Assembly: GCF_012516435.1 (NCBI RefSeq)
Contig: NZ_CP051216.1
Coordinates: 1,180,001-1,244,000, forward strand
Reading direction: 5' to 3'
Source of the DNA: Pseudodesulfovibrio sp. zrk46
GTDB lineage: Bacteria > Desulfobacterota > Desulfovibrionia > Desulfovibrionales > Desulfovibrionaceae
DNA: 64,000 bases
The notes beneath the pieces are model-generated. The model did no database searches. It was given only the letters and a program-made list of their open reading frames with translations, and was not told the DNA's origin. The position numbers and the translations under genes are program-made. Shown piece by piece: positions 59,912-64,000 of this stretch. Position 1 is the first letter of the stretch, and each line of letters begins with the position of its first letter.

Positions 59912-61096
59912 ATGTCTCGCGATTGGATTTCATCCCCCAAATATACAGGTGTGCGCTGGTACAAACATCCGACACGTAAGCATGGTGTCAGATTCGACCG
60001 GCGCTTCGGCATTCGATTCTACTATCATGGGAAGCAGTACGAATCTCTCCTAGGCTGGGAGAGTGATGAATGGTCTGAAGAAAAGGCCTTTCTAAAACGC
60101 GAAGAGTACCTTGAGAATGTTAAAAAAGGACAAGGCCCAGTCTCTTATCGCCAAGAGTTGGCCTTCAAAAAAATGGAGAATGAGAAGCGTGAAGCGGCTT
60201 CTGCGCATACGAACACCACCTTCAACCAATTCTTTCATAAAACTTACTATCCTGCAGCCTCTGCCAGCTGGAAAAAAGAGACTGCACGCAAACATATTGA
60301 GCATGTAAAAAACTGGCTTGCTCCTGTGGTTGGAGACATACCTTTGAAGGACATCACCATCGTCCACGTCAATAAGATCAAAGCCTCAATGGTTGAGGCT
60401 AAACGGGCGCCTAGAACCATGCAGTACACTTTTCGCACCTTCAGCATGGTTTGGGAGTCCGCCAGGGACCACGGGCTTGTCTCGGGAGTAGGTCCGACTA
60501 AAGCAAAAAGCTTTAAGCTTCCCAAAATCGACAATGCTCGAGAGCGCCTCCTCACGAAAACGGAAGTCGAACGACTATTGAAAGCGGTAAGAAAAAGGAG
60601 CAGGCAGGCACACAATATGGCCCTTTTGAGTCTTGAATCTGGAATGCGGTTTTCAGAAGTTGCTCGCCTGTCCTGGGGAAACGTAGATCTTGAAAAAGCT
60701 AAACTCCGAGTAATCAATTCAAAAGGAGACAAGAGTCGAACCATCCCACTGACGAAAAGAGCTGTCGACATACTACTCTCTTTAGATGGCGGTAGAAATG
60801 GTGACTTGGTCTTCCCAAACTCACATGGAGGAATTCACAAACAAATCCCTTCAGCATTCAAACGCGGCGTTGAAGACGCCAAACTGAACGAGGATATCCA
60901 CGACCCCAAATACCGATTTGGTTTTCACGGGCTTCGACACACATACGCGAGCAGGCTCATTGAGTCCGGCGCCGAACTTATTCACGTCCAGCGACTGCTG
61001 GGCCATAGCACACCGGTGATGACCGACCGCTACAGCCATTTACGCAAAGGAAATCTGAGAGCTATCGTGGCCCAAATGGAACACTCAGTAACCTAA
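59912..61096 (+). CDS. Tyrosine-recombinase integrase
   Basis: The 394-residue site-specific recombinase has an N-terminal arm-binding region (about 8-45, KHGVRFDRRFGIRFYYHGKQ), a SAM-like core-binding domain (about 95-185) and the catalytic domain. The active-site residues are visible: Arg in LESGMRFSEVARLSW, Lys in VINSKGDKSRTIPL, HGLRHTYASRL (His and Arg), LLGHS (His) and the tyrosine nucleophile in MTDRYSHLRKG. It lies 160 bp from att copy 2 and should catalyse integration and excision at tRNA-Phe for the second element. The start has AAGAG upstream. Confidence 0.93.
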   Translation: MSRDWISSPKYTGVRWYKHPTRKHGVRFDRRFGIRFYYHGKQYESLLGWESDEWSEEKAFLKREEYLENVKKGQGPVSYRQELAFKKMENEKREAASAHTNTTFNQFFHKTYYPAASASWKKETARKHIEHVKNWLAPVVGDIPLKDITIVHVNKIKASMVEAKRAPRTMQYTFRTFSMVWESARDHGLVSGVGPTKAKSFKLPKIDNARERLLTKTEVERLLKAVRKRSRQAHNMALLSLESGMRFSEVARLSWGNVDLEKAKLRVINSKGDKSRTIPLTKRAVDILLSLDGGRNGDLVFPNSHGGIHKQIPSAFKRGVEDAKLNEDIHDPKYRFGFHGLRHTYASRLIESGAELIHVQRLLGHSTPVMTDRYSHLRKGNLRAIVAQMEHSVT

Positions 61097-61221
61097 AGGT
61101 AGCACCGAAAAGCCCCACCTGTGGATGGCTTTGGTATATGGTTGCTTGACTGTCATTTGTTTTTGTCAGAAAGGGCCAGACTCTAAAAACAAGATTATTC
61201 TAAATATAAATCACTAAGATC

Positions 61222-62406
61222 TCATGGGATAAATTTCACTTTGGAAGCAACTTGCTTAGGAGCTTCATAAGCATTGAGCCTAGTATCATCTATATCTCTG
61301 ATATCACAGAGATAAGCCATTTTAATAATCTTACATTCATCCTTGTCTAACAACTCGATATTATCTGCTGCTCGAGCGGCTAGAATTTCTACTGAAGCTA
61401 AGTCTTCTAATTCAAGACTACTCACGAAGCAAAATAGGGATTCCTCTTCATCATTCCTTACATTGTATAGCTTTTTTTGCGCGGTCCGGAGAGTCTCGGA
61501 TGGACTATCTAATACATAGAGTTCTCTCTCGATCCTTGCTACCTCCTCTTCAACTATTGGACCGACATCGGTTAACACTTTTCGAACAGAACGCAGGCAT
61601 TCTTCATACTTGGATACGTTGGGTAGCCTAAGAATCGGACGCCCATCCATCTCAAGAAAAGTGTCGGGAGAATGATCTGGGTGATACGAAGGACCTATAA
61701 TTCTAGTGACAGTGAGCAGCCAATCTAATGCAAGCTCTTCCGAATTTAGATCAGGCATTTCTAGCAGCTGCTCAAGTATAAAACGCGCTATGCTCAACCT
61801 TTCAACATTGCCATCATAATAGCTTGGCTCACCAGCCTCATCTTCATAATAACCGACCCAGCACCTTTGCTGAAAAGAAAAAAAACCCTTGGTAAGCTTT
61901 GCTCCTTCTGGTTGCGATAGGATTGAATAGCTGATCGCTTTGTCGCCAAAAAGCTCTTCACGCCTCCAGGATGGGGCTTCGAACCCCAACCGGGCTAAGG
62001 TCTCTTCAATAACCTTATGTTCCCACCGAATTCTTTTTGCAGCCTTCTCAAGCTGATACATTGTAAAATGCTGACGCAAGTATATTTCAAGCGATGGGTA
62101 TTTAGATCTGTTGTTAGGTGTTACCGCATATTGGATTACGACAGGACTCCCAAAAGAGTCTGGAAGAAGGTCTACATGGTGATTTTTATTAAGTCTTGCT
62201 TTACCGAAATATTCGGGAGCACCGGGGGGACTATCTCTCTCAAAAAACCAGCTACCAAAATCATATGCGCCAGGCTCGCTTCTGACGGGCTTCCAACCAA
62301 GATTCAGCAATACCGCAAAGACACATGCTTGTGTATTATCTAAAGATTCAAAGTACCGTAAACGCGGATCCTGTGTAGCCTCTCGTTCCAACTCGTTTGG
62401 GTTCAT
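61222..62406 (-). CDS. Unknown 394-residue island protein
   Basis: I do not recognise this protein. It is soluble and acidic, with no signal peptide, membrane helix or nucleotide-binding motif that I can see. Residues about 1-110 are mixed alpha/beta with many aromatic residues (YDFGSWFFERD, NKNHHVDLLPDS). The middle is helical, and the last 110 residues are acidic and helical (IVEEEVARIERELYVLD). It is AT-rich island DNA on the minus strand, divergent from the radical SAM genes across a 262-bp AT-rich gap (62407-62668) that should hold both promoters. It may be a defence or regulatory cargo gene; that is only inference from position. Confidence 0.75.
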   Translation of the reverse strand: MNPNELEREATQDPRLRYFESLDNTQACVFAVLLNLGWKPVRSEPGAYDFGSWFFERDSPPGAPEYFGKARLNKNHHVDLLPDSFGSPVVIQYAVTPNNRSKYPSLEIYLRQHFTMYQLEKAAKRIRWEHKVIEETLARLGFEAPSWRREELFGDKAISYSILSQPEGAKLTKGFFSFQQRCWVGYYEDEAGEPSYYDGNVERLSIARFILEQLLEMPDLNSEELALDWLLTVTRIIGPSYHPDHSPDTFLEMDGRPILRLPNVSKYEECLRSVRKVLTDVGPIVEEEVARIERELYVLDSPSETLRTAQKKLYNVRNDEEESLFCFVSSLELEDLASVEILAARAADNIELLDKDECKIIKMAYLCDIRDIDDTRLNAYEAPKQVASKVKFIP

Positions 62407-62668
62407 TGCGCCTCACTTTGTTAACTTGTGCAAGGTTTCAATTTTTGGACGCAATATAACAGACATTCTTTATTAATATCAACACCTCTAAGGCACCATA
62501 CAATTCTCTCCAAAAACCAACCTCTTCCTCCAAATGAAATAGTAGAATAACAACTGACCAAACAAGCAGTCACACCGCAACTATATGACTTTACGTACTT
62601 AACACATCAATGTTATCGTTCGATTAATATTTTAACCTATTTTACTTCTACAACTCACTTTGCACCCG

Positions 62669-63484
62669 ATGTTCTCCCCCACTCACCTCTATTACCTTGC
62701 GTCATTACGCTGCAACGAACGCTGTTCTAAGTGTTCGCACTGGAAAGTTGATGAGCATGCCTCCCAAGCGCCTTCTAGCTCAATCATTGATGCTATACAC
62801 AAGTTGTCCAGCCTCAAAGAATTTTGCATTGTAGGAGGCGAGCCGCTCGTCAACAAAAAAAGAGTTATCGAGCTACTCAAAGGAATCGCTAGCACTCAAG
62901 TTCGTACTGTCCTAATCACCAACGGAGTAGCCTGCACACCCAAATTTATCGACCAAGTAAAAGACTGTAATTTACACATTATTTTTTCCATTGATACGGT
63001 CGACCCCATCTTCTGGAGACATGTCAGAGGCACCGACTCGTACTATCGTGTCATGCGACACTTCAGATACGCTGTTAAAACGCTCGCTCCTGAACAACTC
63101 AGTGTTCAATCTGTCTTAGCAGAAGAAACTGTTGAGCACGTTCGAGCAGTAGGCGAAATGTGCCATAAACTTGGTCGCTTCCACTCGGTCCAAAATTATA
63201 TTCAACAAGGATTTGAAGGAGAGTGGACAGAGTTACCCGCATCACGCTCAGCGCCTGTTCCGTTCGGCCAATGCAACGCAACTGGACGAAACCTCTCCAT
63301 AATGCCTGACGGCAGTGTCTACACGTGTTTTCAGCAACCACTTATTCCAGGCTGCGGACATCCTCTGGGTAAGATAGGAGAACTGTCCATTCTGTCCATG
63401 TTGTCCACACAGTACGCAGAGAATGTTCTCAAATGCATGAGGACCTGTAACCTTCCATGTAAAACTCTTAAATGTAATCAATAA
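62669..63484 (+). CDS. Radical SAM protein with cysteine-rich C-terminus (SPASM-like)
   Basis: The ATG at 62669 gives 271 residues; a TTG 9 nt upstream is possible, and neither has a ribosome binding site. The cluster motif is CNERCSKC at about residues 15-22, preceded by LYYLASLR. GGEPL at about 56 is the SAM-binding GGE motif. The C-terminal part has cysteines in GQCNATGRNLSIMPDGSVYTC and in CMRTCNLPCKTLKC, resembling an auxiliary-cluster SPASM/twitch region. Such enzymes modify peptides, sugars or other small molecules. Its stop lies 3 bp before the next radical SAM gene, so the two act together. Confidence 0.87.
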   Translation: MFSPTHLYYLASLRCNERCSKCSHWKVDEHASQAPSSSIIDAIHKLSSLKEFCIVGGEPLVNKKRVIELLKGIASTQVRTVLITNGVACTPKFIDQVKDCNLHIIFSIDTVDPIFWRHVRGTDSYYRVMRHFRYAVKTLAPEQLSVQSVLAEETVEHVRAVGEMCHKLGRFHSVQNYIQQGFEGEWTELPASRSAPVPFGQCNATGRNLSIMPDGSVYTCFQQPLIPGCGHPLGKIGELSILSMLSTQYAENVLKCMRTCNLPCKTLKCNQ

Positions 63485-63487
63485 TCC

Positions 63488-64000
63488 ATGAAAGAACTGA
63501 TCATTGAACTCAGCCACAACTGCAACCTAGCGTGCGTCATGTGTGGTTTTGGCGGCAAGGCGGCAATATCCGAACGCTATATGACCTGGGACACTCTTGA
63601 AAAAATTTTGGGAGAAATCACAATCGCTCCTGAAAGAATCAGGCTAAACGGACGAGGTGAAAGCACGATCCATCCAGATTTCATTCCTATGATGGAGCAT
63701 GTGCAACAGTGTTTTCCCAATTCAACCATCAATCTTTTCACGAACCTTTCAATATCGAACGATCATCTGATCCAATCTTTGGTTGATAACAAGGTTCAAC
63801 TGTTTATTTCAATCGACAGCCCTCGAGCAGATGAACTCGAGGATATAAGACGTGGGGCACATTTCTCTCTAATTGAACACAATATTGAACTCCTTTATTC
63901 AATTACCCCCAGGCCACATGTCATTTTCACTATGCAGGAAGCCAATCTGCACAGATTATCTGAAATGGCTCAATATTGTATCGAGAAAAACATGCACCTC
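63488..64000 (+). CDS. Second radical SAM protein, cut by the window edge
   Basis: The frame starts at ATG 63488 (MKELIIELSHNCNLACVMC) and stays open to the edge, 171 codons. The cluster motif CNLACVMC is at residues 12-19, and GRGESTIHP at about 56 replaces the usual GGEP. The strand ISIDSPRADELEDIRRG is typical of the radical SAM barrel. It is probably translated with the upstream radical SAM gene. The C-terminus and any peptide or sugar substrate gene lie outside the window. Confidence 0.87.
   Translation, partial: MKELIIELSHNCNLACVMCGFGGKAAISERYMTWDTLEKILGEITIAPERIRLNGRGESTIHPDFIPMMEHVQQCFPNSTINLFTNLSISNDHLIQSLVDNKVQLFISIDSPRADELEDIRRGAHFSLIEHNIELLYSITPRPHVIFTMQEANLHRLSEMAQYCIEKNMHL

Overview
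The window looks like a chromosomal segment of a sulfate-reducing deltaproteobacterium of the Desulfovibrionaceae (Desulfovibrio or Pseudodesulfovibrio type). This is inferred from high-GC core genes, many two-component and c-di-GMP proteins, an NtrY/NtrX-like pair beside a DUF4390 gene, a CheR-type tail on a chemoreceptor, and the style of the intergenic hairpins. No rRNA or complete tRNA gene was seen.

1-22.3 kb is mostly housekeeping. It holds an HD-GYP phosphodiesterase, a HAD phosphatase, endonuclease IV, a small DNA-binding-like protein, a cobalamin-type radical SAM enzyme, a 2-Cys peroxiredoxin with a Fur-like box upstream, and an M16 protease of the presequence-protease type. Next comes a small AT-rich patch (10.0-11.7 kb) with an orphan RHS tail and two small unknown proteins. 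It is followed by glutamine synthetase, a PflX-type radical SAM protein, UspA, a glycan-initiating transferase pair, a lyxose isomerase-like cupin, a fused MrfA-MrfB repair helicase/exonuclease, and a double-receiver HD-GYP regulator.

22.3-36.5 kb is rich in motility and envelope genes. A gene-free stretch carries a near-consensus sigma-54 promoter, an upstream array of TTGYGCAA octamers and a structured transcript candidate. Then come a chemoreceptor, a bactofilin with a 52-residue partner, and a three-gene operon in which a cyclic-nucleotide-binding protein ends in a FliG C-terminal-like domain and precedes motA and motB. A Sel1 protein, an NtrY-type kinase, a DUF4390 protein, a double Usp, an NhaC-family antiporter and an exosortase-sorted protein follow.

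36.7-57.3 kb holds an NtrX-like regulator, a TIGR01777 epimerase, a MOSC protein, an AT-rich TcmP/Gp37-Gp68 module inserted before tex, an NfeD/SPFH pair, a hybrid kinase, a TudS-like protein, a BMP-type binding protein, a glycosyltransferase, a periplasmic-binding-protein/kinase/HDOD operon and a receiver-GGDEF protein.

From 57.35 kb to the right edge the DNA is an integrative island built on the 3' half of a tRNA-Phe. Two 46-bp attachment repeats (57353 and 59700) bound a 2.4-kb element with a broken integrase and a trypsin-like protease. A second element with an intact integrase, an unrecognised 394-aa protein and two tandem radical SAM genes runs out of the window.
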